Shown: positions 8,838 through 18,394 of the stretch, piece after piece
Position numbering within the stretch: the stretch's first letter is position 1
Layout of the letters: every line of letters begins with the position of its first letter
Assembly: GCF_034347405.1 (NCBI RefSeq)
Contig: NZ_CP133778.1
Coordinates: 4,656,501-4,720,500, forward strand
DNA: 64,000 nt
Reading direction: 5' to 3'
Source of the DNA: Pseudomonas sp. CCC3.1
GTDB lineage: Bacteria; Pseudomonadota; Gammaproteobacteria; Pseudomonadales; Pseudomonadaceae
Made by a program: the position numbers and the translations under genes
The notes under the pieces: generated by a model
The model's input: the letters and a program-made list of their open reading frames with translations, nothing else
Databases searched by the model: none
What the model was told of the DNA's origin: nothing

Positions 8838-11800
8838 TTAAAGCGCTGCGGACTCTTCGGCCAGCGCTTTCTTGGTCATGATTTGCAGGTACGTCTGGCG
8901 AGTCTCATACAAACCTTGCATGCGGGCATCATAGTCTTCGCTGCTCATGATCTTGCCAGGTGCAACATCGCTGGCCGGTATTTTCAGAAAAACCGCGATT
9001 TTTTCGATCTGGGTGCGCAGCGCTGCTTTCTGCGCAACGGATAAATCACCCGGCTTGGCCCATTCTTCTTGAGCGGTATGCAAGTCCGATAACGCATCCA
9101 TTTTGGCCTGTACAGCCTCGAAACTGTCGTTAAAAGCCCGTTCTAAAAACGTCACCCACATGGGTTGCTCCAAAAGCTGCGTAACGATCCCATCATCCGC
9201 TTCCAGAGCCATGACATGGCTGAAGGCACTTTCAATCATGTCTGCGGTGACATCGGGCGCCGCGAACATCATGCTGGGCGACTGCCAAGGCAGGTCCAGC
9301 CGTTGAGCCAGTTCGGTGGTGTAACGCAGGTAAATTTCGACCTCGTCAATGTCAGTCATTAAAACGCCGTCATCGTTGAAATGCCTGACTAAGGTGCCAT
9401 CCTCTGCAAACTCAGGGTGTTTGTGGCCGAGCGCCTCGAGCTCGGCGACTCGCGCTCTGGCAATGCGCCCCAATTCATCCAGCCGGGCCTTGCCTCTGGC
9501 CAGCTTTAGCATCTTGATTTGCCGCAGCTCTAACTCAGGGATCCCATACGCTTCATAGATCAAGACTTCAACGCCCAAGGCATTGAACAGCTGTGCCCCC
9601 GCATCAACACAGGTGAAGGGCGCGGACGCCATCAGGAAAATCCTGTCGCGCAGGGTCGGACTTTCGTCAATAGCTCGCAACATATCCCAGACCTTGATGG
9701 TCATATCCGCTCTGAACGCTAGCGTGCGTTTCTTAAAGTTCTCTGCCTGGTCACTGAAGATTTCGAACAACGGCTCAGAACCCACCTCTTTCTCTACGCG
9801 GTTCCATATCGCTGTTAATTTTTTTATTTCTTTCTCGGTTATTTGACCGTAAATCCAATATTGGCTGCTCTTTTCAAGGCCCGGCAGGAAGTGACGCTCA
9901 GTGTCGATACCCACAGACTCGCAATACGCCTCATAACGGGCATAGACGCTCTCGGAAACATCCTCTTGTGAAATAACGGTGCGTCCAATAATTTCAGCCC
10001 GATGCGAACCCGGAGCAACCTCAGGAATTTCAGTGAGGGGGTTTTCACTGAGGTCCAGCAAGAATTCACTCGGACGGGGCAACGCAAACACCCCTGCAGG
10101 CCAACGATCGAGCCCACACCCTTCCAGTTTCAAGGTTTCGAGCTTGACCATTCGTGAAACATCAGGGGCGAGCCCAAGAGGGGAGCCATCAAGCGCCATG
10201 TACTCCATTCTGGTCAGCTCCCTAAATTGAGCAGCCGACTCAAGGTTCAATGTAATCGCCGTCCTGGAAAGAAGCAGTTCATTCAGTCGCAGCATTTTTT
10301 CTACCGCTGCTGGCAGGCGGGTCAATGGGTTATCGCTGAGCTCCAGCGAGCGCAGTTTCGGGAAGTGAGACAGAAACCCGTTGATTGCATCCGTAACGCC
10401 AGCGTTTGCGATATTGATTCGACTGACATGGTTAAAGTCAGCTGGCAGTGCCGGCAAGCTTTCAAGAATAGGACCCAGATTTTCCAGGTCCTGATCAAAC
10501 GACAGCTCTTGCCCCCGATAGACCCGATTTTGATCCAGGTGTGGATCACCGCTTCTTCGCCATGCCCACTCCAACATCGTTCTGACGTAATGACGGCCAT
10601 TCACAACGTGTTGCTGCGCGGGCGTGGGCGGCTCTGCCACGTCTACTCCGTCTATTGGCGAGAGTTCCCACTCATCAAGCGTATCCAGCAAACGACCGAG
10701 TTCCCTTTCACGGGCCAACAGGTTGTTGGTGGCTTCACTGCCATAGAAAGAAAAGAAACTCTCGATTTCGTAAAGCTTCATATTGGGATAAAGCGACTTG
10801 AGCCTGGCGCGGTAGGAGCTGAAGACACCTGCGCCCTGCAAGGCGCCGCGACCGCTCAAGGGGTAACCCAACTTACCATCGGACAAACGCACAGGTGGCT
10901 GATAAAAAGGCGCTGTTTCAACGCGCATGTTCAACAACCCGCGCAACCGATTACGGGGTAATGCGTGCTGTTGAACCTTGATTTTGAGCTCGCCTCCTTG
11001 ACCGGTGTGCGGCAACCCCATAGATCGACGATGTGAATCCGGCAGTGCGTGCTGCAAACTGCGGTACAGATCATCGACGCCGTGCAGCTGTTCGCCTTGT
11101 TCGTCCAGCGCCATGTACTTGCCATCTGCGACCCTGACCAGCACCTTGCGATGGCTTGCGCCCTGCGCACCAAAACTGGCCCGCAACTCACCCTCAAAAC
11201 CATCATTGCGGACTTCAAGGCGCAGGTCATCGGTCCATCCCGGCACGTTTTCCAGTGTGTTCAGTACCAATGCTTCGGTGTCGGGCGTGACCATCCCTTC
11301 CCTGTACAAGCCCAAGTAGGCGGAAGACAAACGGGCCTGGCGCTGCAAATTCCGAGCGTCTTGCATCAATCGCCTCGGGACTTTATTGCGCGCCATTGAC
11401 TCAACTTCTGCCTTGTTTGCCTGCGCCACCAAGCGCCGGGCAATCGATCTCGGCAGTTTGGGGAAGACGCGCTGTATCAGTTCGATGGGCGCTCTGGCCG
11501 GATCCCCCTCAACCAAACGGTCTTCATAAAGGCTGTCAAACAAGCGTTGAGTCTGAGCGCGCATCAGTGTGCTCAAGTGCTCTTTGAACAGTTTCAACCG
11601 TTCATCGCGCGCAACCGGAAGGCGCTCACCGAGCAACCCTTCAAGTTGCTGCTGATTCAACGCTGTGACCACATGGCCAGCCAGCTCACCGTTCATCAAT
11701 TGCGAGCGACTGATCGCGATAATGTTGCCCCCGGACGCTTGAGCATCGCCATAGCGTATGACCGGCGCCTCCAGGTTTTCCAGGTCAAACACCACAATGG

Positions 11801-14048
11801 CTTTACCGGCTGGCCAGCCTTGCAGATCCACAGTGAATGCGGCCGCATAGGTGCATAACTCAGCACTCATTGGCCCCGCTAAAGCCTGGCTGATTGCTGC
11901 CTCAACCTGCGTATACGCTTTGAACTGGCGAATGCTTTCCATCAACAGGATCGGCGTGGGCTCGTTTTCGACATACATGCGGCGTAAAACATCTTCGTGG
12001 ACCTCGCTGATGCTGAGAATCGACTCAAGATCTGCATCGCTCAAGCCTTCAACCGAAGGCCCCAGCCGCCGCAGCAAGGTGCTGCGCTCCCACGTCATGG
12101 GGTCTTCACCCTCATGCACCCACACACCCTGCCCGTTGTGCCTGAACTCGGGCGAGTAGGCGTCAGGCCTGGTGGGATGCAGGGCGCGGTACTGGGCTGT
12201 TGCCGGGTCTTTTACCAGCACAAAGTTTTTATTGTCGTAGGGCAGCAGCGTCTGACCATCCTGTGTGTGCAAACCACTTTCATCAGGCTGTGAGCCGGGC
12301 TCCAGCGTGATCGGATGGGCATACTCGTCTATATCGCCCTTCCATAAGCGTTGCTTGCCGTCGGGAAGCTTGATCACTTTGAGCCGTTCAATCACCGGCG
12401 CGACAACACCCTGCATCACCGCAGCACCGGCGGCCAACAGCACCATGTTTTCCAGTACATCGTTGATATGTTCCCAGGCGGCCTCCGTGTCCCCGGAGGA
12501 CCATTCTTCAATGCCCTCAATGGTCTCGTAGAGTAGCTGCCCGGCCATCACGGCCATCATGACCTCGCCCAAGACCGGTACGAACATGCTCACGATATTG
12601 AGCGCGTAAAAGCCCATGTTCAGGTAGTGCGAAATCCGACTGGCGTGGTTAGCGGCATCGGCATCGGCGGTCGGCAGCGCCATGTTGCGAGCATTGGCAA
12701 ACGCACGGCTGCGCATGTCCTCGAACTGCTTTGCCCACAGTTCGACGTCCACCCACGCGCGGTCACCGCTCATGGTGCAGATCTCGATAGTGATCGAGGG
12801 ATGCTGCTTCTGCACCCGCCGACTGCTCACATCAGGCGCATGTTCTATGCTCAATCCCCAGGACGGCAGCGGCGCCAAGGTGTGCGTCCAGAGCTGAACC
12901 CGTGCATCGTGAAACCACTCGTCACCCCAAGGCCCTTTAGGTGCATCCGCTACCAGCTCGGTTAAGCGCCTGTAGTAATACGGCCGGTCCTTCTGCGCAA
13001 TAAAACGGCTCAAAAACTGCTGATACGCCGTGAGCCCGGCGTCTCGACCAGTGGAGGCGGCCGGGGTCAGTTTGTTCAGCAGTTCGTCACGGAAATCAAA
13101 AAAACTGGCGTACTTTTTGAGCGGGTGTTGAGGGTCGCCGGGAATCCACACAATCATCGCGTCGGAGTAGTGATCTTTCACGCAAAGGTCGAACACGACG
13201 CATCCTTTGAGTAAAAGCCCCATCACACACGGGTAGCGATACCAGACTTGTTGATCACCGGTTTTGATCTCACGCTCACCGCTGATCACTCGCATGAGCA
13301 AGTCATGGGCGTGGGTATCGATGTCTCCTTTAAGCAAAGCAACCTGCGCATCCACTTTGAGCATGGCTTTTTTCTGGTTGATGTAGCGGCCCTCCAGACG
13401 CCCCTGCTCCAAAATGCTCTGAGGGGTTAAATGCAGCTCAAGATGCGCTTGGTATTTGGCGCCCAGATCCAGTTGCCGACACAGCGCCGTGAACGCCTCA
13501 ATCGTCAACGTGGTGGAGTAAGACGAAAATCGGCCGAGGGCGTCAGGACGGGTGATAAATCCCGAAGGCGGCGCAAAGTAATTCACGGCGGTTTCGGGTT
13601 CTTCGAAGTTATGCAGCGCAGCTTGCAGCAGTGACAGGGTTCTGGAACCCACCACCTCGGACCTCAGGCCAAAGACCCCGGCCACCGGCGTGTACACATG
13701 CAGGAATACGTCGTTCACGGGCAGCGGATAACCTGCCGCATTGAGCGCATTTTCCAGCAAAGGCTGGGCAAAATCGTTGAGCGATTGCAGGTCTTTCAGG
13801 GACTGAGCCATTAGCTTTTGTTTGGCGGCCAGGTCGTCAAACAACGCTTTAAGGGCCACTTTTTGCGCGCGTGGCGCAGCCCCATACCAGCCAGGAACAG
13901 TTGCCTTGGTCTGCCTTAATGCACTGCGCATTTCAGGGCTGGCGGACACCAGGTGGGACGGAATAATTTTTTTGATGCGATGGTAATGCCGCCCATGGTT
14001 CAGAGGCACGGCAATCGTTGAGACGGGTAAATCGGGGGAGCCTGACAT
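8838..14048 (-). CDS. Giant LRR protein with NEL-type E3 ubiquitin ligase-like domain (first of tandem pair)
   Basis: A 1736-aa paralog of the gene ending at 3517, with the same architecture from end to end. Near the N-terminus it has LNHGRHYHRIKKIIP; hydrophobic stretches start near residues 469-505; the leucine-rich repeats lie at about 1203-1346 (SLELSDNPLTRLP); and the NEL-like end has candidate catalytic Cys1480 in SAPFTCVDAGAQLFNALGV. ATG start with AAGGAG eight bases upstream. Transcribed first of the pair, with about 100 bp between the genes. The two copies have clearly diverged throughout, so the duplication is not recent. A role as a secreted effector acting on eukaryotic hosts is inferred from the NEL and LRR domains; interbacterial use is possible but would not need ubiquitin ligation. 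Confidence 0.8.
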   Translation of the reverse strand: MSGSPDLPVSTIAVPLNHGRHYHRIKKIIPSHLVSASPEMRSALRQTKATVPGWYGAAPRAQKVALKALFDDLAAKQKLMAQSLKDLQSLNDFAQPLLENALNAAGYPLPVNDVFLHVYTPVAGVFGLRSEVVGSRTLSLLQAALHNFEEPETAVNYFAPPSGFITRPDALGRFSSYSTTLTIEAFTALCRQLDLGAKYQAHLELHLTPQSILEQGRLEGRYINQKKAMLKVDAQVALLKGDIDTHAHDLLMRVISGEREIKTGDQQVWYRYPCVMGLLLKGCVVFDLCVKDHYSDAMIVWIPGDPQHPLKKYASFFDFRDELLNKLTPAASTGRDAGLTAYQQFLSRFIAQKDRPYYYRRLTELVADAPKGPWGDEWFHDARVQLWTHTLAPLPSWGLSIEHAPDVSSRRVQKQHPSITIEICTMSGDRAWVDVELWAKQFEDMRSRAFANARNMALPTADADAANHASRISHYLNMGFYALNIVSMFVPVLGEVMMAVMAGQLLYETIEGIEEWSSGDTEAAWEHINDVLENMVLLAAGAAVMQGVVAPVIERLKVIKLPDGKQRLWKGDIDEYAHPITLEPGSQPDESGLHTQDGQTLLPYDNKNFVLVKDPATAQYRALHPTRPDAYSPEFRHNGQGVWVHEGEDPMTWERSTLLRRLGPSVEGLSDADLESILSISEVHEDVLRRMYVENEPTPILLMESIRQFKAYTQVEAAISQALAGPMSAELCTYAAAFTVDLQGWPAGKAIVVFDLENLEAPVIRYGDAQASGGNIIAISRSQLMNGELAGHVVTALNQQQLEGLLGERLPVARDERLKLFKEHLSTLMRAQTQRLFDSLYEDRLVEGDPARAPIELIQRVFPKLPRSIARRLVAQANKAEVESMARNKVPRRLMQDARNLQRQARLSSAYLGLYREGMVTPDTEALVLNTLENVPGWTDDLRLEVRNDGFEGELRASFGAQGASHRKVLVRVADGKYMALDEQGEQLHGVDDLYRSLQHALPDSHRRSMGLPHTGQGGELKIKVQQHALPRNRLRGLLNMRVETAPFYQPPVRLSDGKLGYPLSGRGALQGAGVFSSYRARLKSLYPNMKLYEIESFFSFYGSEATNNLLARERELGRLLDTLDEWELSPIDGVDVAEPPTPAQQHVVNGRHYVRTMLEWAWRRSGDPHLDQNRVYRGQELSFDQDLENLGPILESLPALPADFNHVSRINIANAGVTDAINGFLSHFPKLRSLELSDNPLTRLPAAVEKMLRLNELLLSRTAITLNLESAAQFRELTRMEYMALDGSPLGLAPDVSRMVKLETLKLEGCGLDRWPAGVFALPRPSEFLLDLSENPLTEIPEVAPGSHRAEIIGRTVISQEDVSESVYARYEAYCESVGIDTERHFLPGLEKSSQYWIYGQITEKEIKKLTAIWNRVEKEVGSEPLFEIFSDQAENFKKRTLAFRADMTIKVWDMLRAIDESPTLRDRIFLMASAPFTCVDAGAQLFNALGVEVLIYEAYGIPELELRQIKMLKLARGKARLDELGRIARARVAELEALGHKHPEFAEDGTLVRHFNDDGVLMTDIDEVEIYLRYTTELAQRLDLPWQSPSMMFAAPDVTADMIESAFSHVMALEADDGIVTQLLEQPMWVTFLERAFNDSFEAVQAKMDALSDLHTAQEEWAKPGDLSVAQKAALRTQIEKIAVFLKIPASDVAPGKIMSSEDYDARMQGLYETRQTYLQIMTKKALAEESAAL

Positions 14049-14061
14049 GTGCTCACTCCTT

Positions 14062-14088
14062 GATAAGTGATGAAGTCATCAGCTTATC
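14062..14088. promoter_or_regulatory. Palindrome upstream of the first giant gene
   Basis: 27-bp palindrome (GATAAGTGATGA then AGTCATCAGCTTATC) whose right edge, read on the minus strand, runs straight into the AAGGAG ribosome site of the gene starting at 14048. Same position and nearly the same bases as the palindrome at 8749-8775. Confidence 0.6.
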
Positions 14089-14220
14089 GAGCGGTCTGAG
14101 CACTCAAGGGGTATCTATGTATGGGCCTGACCGGGCCAGTGGTGATTGGGCGCAAGCAAGTTTAGGCGCTAGAATGCGCGACCCTTTTCGACTATCGCTC
14201 TTGCAGCAAGGGATGTGGCC

Positions 14221-15354
14221 ATGCGCCTGTCTGAATTCATCGTGCAAAACGTTGACCGTATCGTTGATGAATGGGAGCAATTCGCCGCAACCATCACGCC
14301 CGCTGCCGAAAACATGGACAGCATCGAGTTGCGCGATCATGCCAAGGCTATTCTGATCGCGGCCTCGCGCGACATGAACACCGCGCAAACGGCCAGCGAG
14401 CAGCAGGCCAAGGCTGAAGGCGAAAGCCTGGAAAAGACCCCAAGCCTGGACCGAGCCTCTGCCAGCCATGGCGAACTGCGCCATGCGGTCGGTTTTGATC
14501 TGGTGCAGATGACGTCAGAGTTTCGCCACCTGCGCGCCTGCGTGATTCGTCTGTGGGTAAAAAGCGTCGACAGCCCCGCCCATATCCACCTGCAAGACAT
14601 GATTCGCTTTAACGAAGCGATTGATGAAGCGCTGGCCGAGTCCACGGCGGCCTATGCCGAACAGGTCAATCGCTCGCGAGACATCTTCCTGGCCATTTTG
14701 GGCCACGACCTGCGCGCGCCCTTACAAGCCGTGAGCATGTCCACTGAAATGCTCGAACGCAAAGCCAAGCTCGATGCCAACGCACTGAATTACGTGGCCG
14801 CGATTAAAAATGGCGCGCGCCACATGGGGGCGATGGTCAGTGATTTGCTGGAGTTTGTGCGCAGCCGCTTGGGCACCGGCTTGCCCATTGAACGGCGCGT
14901 GATGAACCTGGGCAACGCTTGCCAGAGCGCACTTGAGGAAGCGTGCGCCGGGCAACCCGACTGCACGCCGACCTTGCGGGTCGAGGGCGATGTTGAAGGT
15001 TTGTGGGACCCGAGCCGCATCAGCCAGTTGCTGCAAAACCTGATTGGTAATGCGCTGCAACATGGCGCCCGACAAGGTGAAATCTCGTTAAGCGTGGCGG
15101 GCAGTGCCGACGCCGTGACGTTGCGCGTGCACAACCGAGGCATTCCGATTACTGAGGATGCCGTTGGCACCCTCTTTGATCCACTGGTGCGCAGCCCGAG
15201 CGAAGATCCCTCCTTGCCCGGCACGTCGACCAGCCTGGGGCTGGGCCTGTTTATCGTCAAAGAAGTGGTCGACGCGCACCACGGCCAGATTGACGTGACC
15301 TCGACGCAAGCCGAAGGCACGACGTTTACCGTGGTGCTGCCAAAAAACGCTTAG
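14221..15354 (+). CDS. Sensor histidine kinase, soluble, RsbRD-like N-terminus
   Basis: A 377-aa kinase without membrane segments. The first 150 residues resemble an RsbRD-type N-terminal sensor domain (MRLSEFIVQNVDRIVDEWEQ). A HisKA domain follows with the phospho-accepting His162 in LAILGHDLRAPLQ. The ATPase domain has an N-box (LLQNLIGNALQHG) and glycine box (LGLGLFIVKEVV). I chose the ATG at 14221 over the GTG at 14215 because the AAGGGA ribosome site is well spaced for the ATG only. No response regulator is adjacent, so its partner is unknown. It lies divergent from the giant LRR/NEL genes, with about 170 bp between; a regulatory link is possible but unproven. Confidence 0.88.
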   Translation: MRLSEFIVQNVDRIVDEWEQFAATITPAAENMDSIELRDHAKAILIAASRDMNTAQTASEQQAKAEGESLEKTPSLDRASASHGELRHAVGFDLVQMTSEFRHLRACVIRLWVKSVDSPAHIHLQDMIRFNEAIDEALAESTAAYAEQVNRSRDIFLAILGHDLRAPLQAVSMSTEMLERKAKLDANALNYVAAIKNGARHMGAMVSDLLEFVRSRLGTGLPIERRVMNLGNACQSALEEACAGQPDCTPTLRVEGDVEGLWDPSRISQLLQNLIGNALQHGARQGEISLSVAGSADAVTLRVHNRGIPITEDAVGTLFDPLVRSPSEDPSLPGTSTSLGLGLFIVKEVVDAHHGQIDVTSTQAEGTTFTVVLPKNA

Positions 15355-15410
15355 CGCACGCTGTGGGAGCCTGGCTTGCAATGCTGTTCATTTAAGCGAA
15401 AGCGAACCCC

Positions 15411-15476
15411 GTAGGAGCGAGCTTGCCTCGCGATCTTTTGATCTTTTAAAAGATCGCGAGACAAGCTCGCTCCTAC
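15411..15476. repeat. REP-type inverted repeat (family A)
   Basis: Palindrome GTAGGAGCGAGCTTGCC...CTCGCTCCTAC between the convergent kinase and cbpM genes, with one mismatch in the arms (GAGAC against GCCTC). It may serve as a bidirectional terminator. Confidence 0.85.
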
Positions 15477-15516
15477 AGTTGAGTCATGGGTAGCACTTGC
15501 CACAAGGGTTGAACAT

Positions 15517-15822
15517 TCAGTCGGTCAAAAACCGCCCTAGTTGCTGCTTGAGCTGCCGGTTTTCAGAGCGCAGTTGCTGCACTTCTTCGATCAGGTCGAG
15601 CGCCAGCGCGACGCCTTCCCATTCCATCTCAAGGTCTCGGTGCAGCTTGGCCGCGCGCCTTGCAATGGTCAGCTCATAGTCGGCAAACCGCCACACCTCC
15701 GGGGTGTGGCCCTGAGGTTCGATAATTCCGTGTTCGACAATCTCTATCACGTAAGTGGCCGGGATATTGGCCTCTTCGCAGAACCTTTCCATGTCCAGCT
15801 GAACGATCAGGGTGCTACTCAT
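15517..15822 (-). CDS. cbpM: Chaperone modulator CbpM
   Basis: A 101-aa small protein of the MerR-like CbpM family that binds the J-domain of CbpA and restrains it. The N-terminal MerR-like part reads FCEEANIPATYVIEIVEHGIIEP, and the C-terminal half is a likely coiled coil (LDLIEEVQQLRSENRQLKQQL). It directly follows cbpA on the same strand, two bases after its stop. I placed the start at the ATG at 15822 instead of the TTG at 15828, because a GGAG is well spaced for the ATG and the length then equals the family norm. Confidence 0.92.
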   Translation of the reverse strand: MSSTLIVQLDMERFCEEANIPATYVIEIVEHGIIEPQGHTPEVWRFADYELTIARRAAKLHRDLEMEWEGVALALDLIEEVQQLRSENRQLKQQLGRFLTD

Positions 15823-15824
15823 GG

Positions 15825-16736
15825 TCAATTACTCCATTGGGCTCTCGGATCAAATGCCGCTTTTTCGGCGAGTTCTTGCCACAGGGCTTTTGTGGCCTCG
15901 TCGGACTCTTTGGGCATGACCACTTTCAATTGGGCATACAAATCACCACGCTGACCGTGCTTGTCCGCCAAGCCATGGCCTTTGATGCGCAAGCGCTGGC
16001 CGCTCTGGCTGTCCGGACGAATGGTCAGGTTGAGCTTGCTGGTCAAGGTTGGCACCGCCACCTTGGTTCCCAGGGCGGCTTCCCACGGTGCCAGCGGCAC
16101 GGTGACGACCAAGTCGTGACCTTCAACATCAAAATGAGGATGCGGAGCAAAACGGATGATCAGGTACAGATCGCCATTCGCGCCGCCACCCACGCCCGGA
16201 CCGCCCTGGCCTTTCAGACGGATACGCTCGCCGTCTGCAACGCCAACCGGAATTTTTACATTCAGGGTCTTGCTGACGCCGCCAATCTGGAAGCTGATCG
16301 GCTTCGATTCGCCCGACAGGGTTTCTTCAAGGAAAATCGGCAATTCCATTTCTACATCCTGCCCACGACGGCCCGCACTGCGGCCTGATTGCCCACCAAA
16401 GCCGCCGCCGCGCGATCCGAAGATCGAGCTGAAGAAGTCTGAAAAATCGCCCTGATCCTCGAAGCCACCGCCCGAACGGCCCTGCCAGCCTGGCGGCCCC
16501 TGGAACGGTTGGCCATGCTGACCGTATTTGCGCATTTCATCGTATTCAGCGCGTTTATCGGCGCTTTTAAGCGCTTCATAGGCTTCGTTGACGTCCTTGA
16601 ACTTCTCTTCGGCGTCTTTTTCTTTGCTCACATCCGGGTGGTATTTGCGCGCGAGCTTGCGATAGGCGGCTTTGATCGCCTTATCGTCAGCCGTGGGCTC
16701 GACACCCAGAATCTTGTAATAGTCTTTGAAGTCCAT
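15825..16736 (-). CDS. cbpA: Curved DNA-binding protein CbpA, DnaJ-class co-chaperone
   Basis: A 303-aa J-domain protein that stimulates DnaK and also binds curved DNA. The J-domain starts at MDFKDYYKILGV and holds the key HPD motif in ARKYHPDVSKEK (about residues 32-43). A glycine/phenylalanine-rich linker follows (about 75-125), then two C-terminal substrate-binding domains without the zinc fingers of true DnaJ. A longer frame begins at 16760, but the ATG at 16736 has a good GGTGA ribosome site and matches the family start. cbpM follows two bases later. A YegD-like Hsp70 lies divergently upstream, making a small chaperone island. Confidence 0.95.
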   Translation of the reverse strand: MDFKDYYKILGVEPTADDKAIKAAYRKLARKYHPDVSKEKDAEEKFKDVNEAYEALKSADKRAEYDEMRKYGQHGQPFQGPPGWQGRSGGGFEDQGDFSDFFSSIFGSRGGGFGGQSGRSAGRRGQDVEMELPIFLEETLSGESKPISFQIGGVSKTLNVKIPVGVADGERIRLKGQGGPGVGGGANGDLYLIIRFAPHPHFDVEGHDLVVTVPLAPWEAALGTKVAVPTLTSKLNLTIRPDSQSGQRLRIKGHGLADKHGQRGDLYAQLKVVMPKESDEATKALWQELAEKAAFDPRAQWSN

Positions 16737-17037
16737 GTAAGGATCACCATCCGTTATCAATATCGCGCAGCGTTGGGCATCCCAGAATGCTCTGGATACT
16801 CAGTCTGATGATTGACCGCTCTCAATCGTGTGACTGAACAGCGCTACAAAAGTTTATCGGTAGCGTGCGAGCCTCACTGAATCGCCTCACAACTACCAAG
16901 CCATGTCTGGAAGTTTGGGGATGAAGGATAGTCTTTCAAGTGGATTAAAACCTGCGAATTATCGAATAGTGGCGCTTCGATTCTGTGACTGACTGACATA
17001 CACTGCGCGGCCGTTTTTTAACCGGAACTCGAAAGAC
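16737..17037. other. Intergenic region between divergent cbpA and the Hsp70-like gene
   Basis: About 300 bases that must hold both divergent promoters. I see no convincing sigma-70 or heat-shock promoter pair and no long inverted repeat. Confidence 0.5.
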
Positions 17038-18303
17038 ATGAAAAGCGCCTCTCCAGCACGTGCCTGCGGCATCGACTTTGGCACGTCCAACTCCACCGTC
17101 GGCTGGCTCCGTCCAGGCGTGGAAACGCTCATTGCGCTCGAGGACGACAAGATCACCCTGCCCTCCGTGGTGTTCTTCAACATAGAAGAGCGCCGCCCGG
17201 TGTACGGTCGTCTGGCGCTGCATGAGTACCTGGAAGGCTACGAAGGCCGCCTGATGCGCTCGCTCAAGAGCCTGCTGGGTTCCAAGCTGATCAAGCACGA
17301 CACCAGCGTGCTGGGCACAGCGATGCCGTTCAAGGACTTGCTGGGGCTGTTTATCGGCCAACTTAAAAAGCGCGCCGAAACCACCGCCGGTCGCGAATTC
17401 GAAGAAGTGGTGCTGGGCCGCCCGGTGTTCTTCGTCGATGACGACCCGCTGGCCGACCAGGAAGCCGAAAACACCCTGACCGACGTGGCCCGCGCCATCG
17501 GTTTCAAGGAAGTGTCGTTCCAGTACGAGCCGATTGCCGCCGCCTTTGACTATGAGTCGACCATCGAGCGCGAAGAGCTGGTACTGATTGTCGACATCGG
17601 CGGTGGTACGTCCGACTTCTCGCTGGTGCGCCTGTCACCCGAGCGTCGCGGCCAAGACAACCGTCAGGACGACATTCTGGCCACCGGCGGCGTGCACGTC
17701 GGCGGGACCGACTTCGACAAACAGCTGAGCCTGCAAGGCGTGATGCCGCTGTTCGGTTACGGCAGCCGCATGAAAAGCGGCGCCTACATGCCGACCAGCC
17801 ACCACATGAACCTGGCGACCTGGCACACCATTAACTCGGTGTACGCGCAGAAAACCCAGATCGCGCTGAACAGCATGCGTTACGACATCGTCGACACAGG
17901 CGGCATCGACCGCCTGTTCAAGTTGATCGAACAGCGTGCCGGTCACTGGTTGGCGATGGAAATCGAAGAAACCAAAATCGAACTGACCCACAGCGAAAGC
18001 CGCCATGTGCCGCTGGACCGGGTTGAGGCAGGATTGAGCGTTGAGCTGAGCCGGGCGTTGTTTGAAGCGTCCATCGACAACCAGCTGGAACGCATCCGCA
18101 ACAGCGTGACCCAGTTGCTGAGCAGCGCTGGTGTAAGCGTCGAGCACGTCGACACCGTGTTCTTCACGGGCGGTTCGAGCGGTATCCCGGCCTTGCGCCA
18201 GAGCGTCTCGGCCATGCTGCCAAACGCACGCCATGTTGAAGGCAACATCTTCGGCAGCATCGGCAGCGGCTTGGCGATTGAAGCCAAAAAGCGTTACGGC
18301 TAA
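17038..18303 (+). CDS. yegD: Hsp70-family chaperone, YegD-like
   Basis: A 421-aa protein with the Hsp70/actin-type ATPase fold but without the full substrate-binding domain of DnaK. The phosphate-1 loop is CGIDFGTSNSTVGW (residues 10-23). The phosphate-2 segment is VLIVDIGGGTSDFSLV, and the adenosine motif near the end is VFFTGGSSGIPAL. Length and motifs match the YegD group, whose cellular role is poorly defined. Single gene, followed by a REP palindrome. Its placement opposite cbpA suggests a role in protein quality control. Confidence 0.88.
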   Translation: MKSASPARACGIDFGTSNSTVGWLRPGVETLIALEDDKITLPSVVFFNIEERRPVYGRLALHEYLEGYEGRLMRSLKSLLGSKLIKHDTSVLGTAMPFKDLLGLFIGQLKKRAETTAGREFEEVVLGRPVFFVDDDPLADQEAENTLTDVARAIGFKEVSFQYEPIAAAFDYESTIEREELVLIVDIGGGTSDFSLVRLSPERRGQDNRQDDILATGGVHVGGTDFDKQLSLQGVMPLFGYGSRMKSGAYMPTSHHMNLATWHTINSVYAQKTQIALNSMRYDIVDTGGIDRLFKLIEQRAGHWLAMEIEETKIELTHSESRHVPLDRVEAGLSVELSRALFEASIDNQLERIRNSVTQLLSSAGVSVEHVDTVFFTGGSSGIPALRQSVSAMLPNARHVEGNIFGSIGSGLAIEAKKRYG

Positions 18304-18317
18304 TTAAACAAACCCGT

Positions 18318-18383
18318 GTAGGAGCGAGCTTGCCTCGCGATCTTTTAAACGATCAAAAGATCGCGAGGCAAGCTCGCTCCTAC
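18318..18383. repeat. REP-type inverted repeat (family A)
   Basis: Palindrome GTAGGAGCGAGC...GCTCGCTCCTAC with a TTTTAAACGATCAAAA core, between two convergent genes. Confidence 0.88.
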
Positions 18384-18394
18384 GCGAAATCGGT

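Noticed and set aside
3517..14048. Horizontal island with integrase or flanking att sites around the giant genes
   Set aside because: No integrase, tRNA edge or direct repeats are seen at the borders, and the base composition does not look clearly different by eye.
16737..17037. Heat-shock (sigma-32) promoter for cbpA or the Hsp70-like gene
   Set aside because: No pair of CTTGAA and CCCCATNT boxes with proper spacing could be found.
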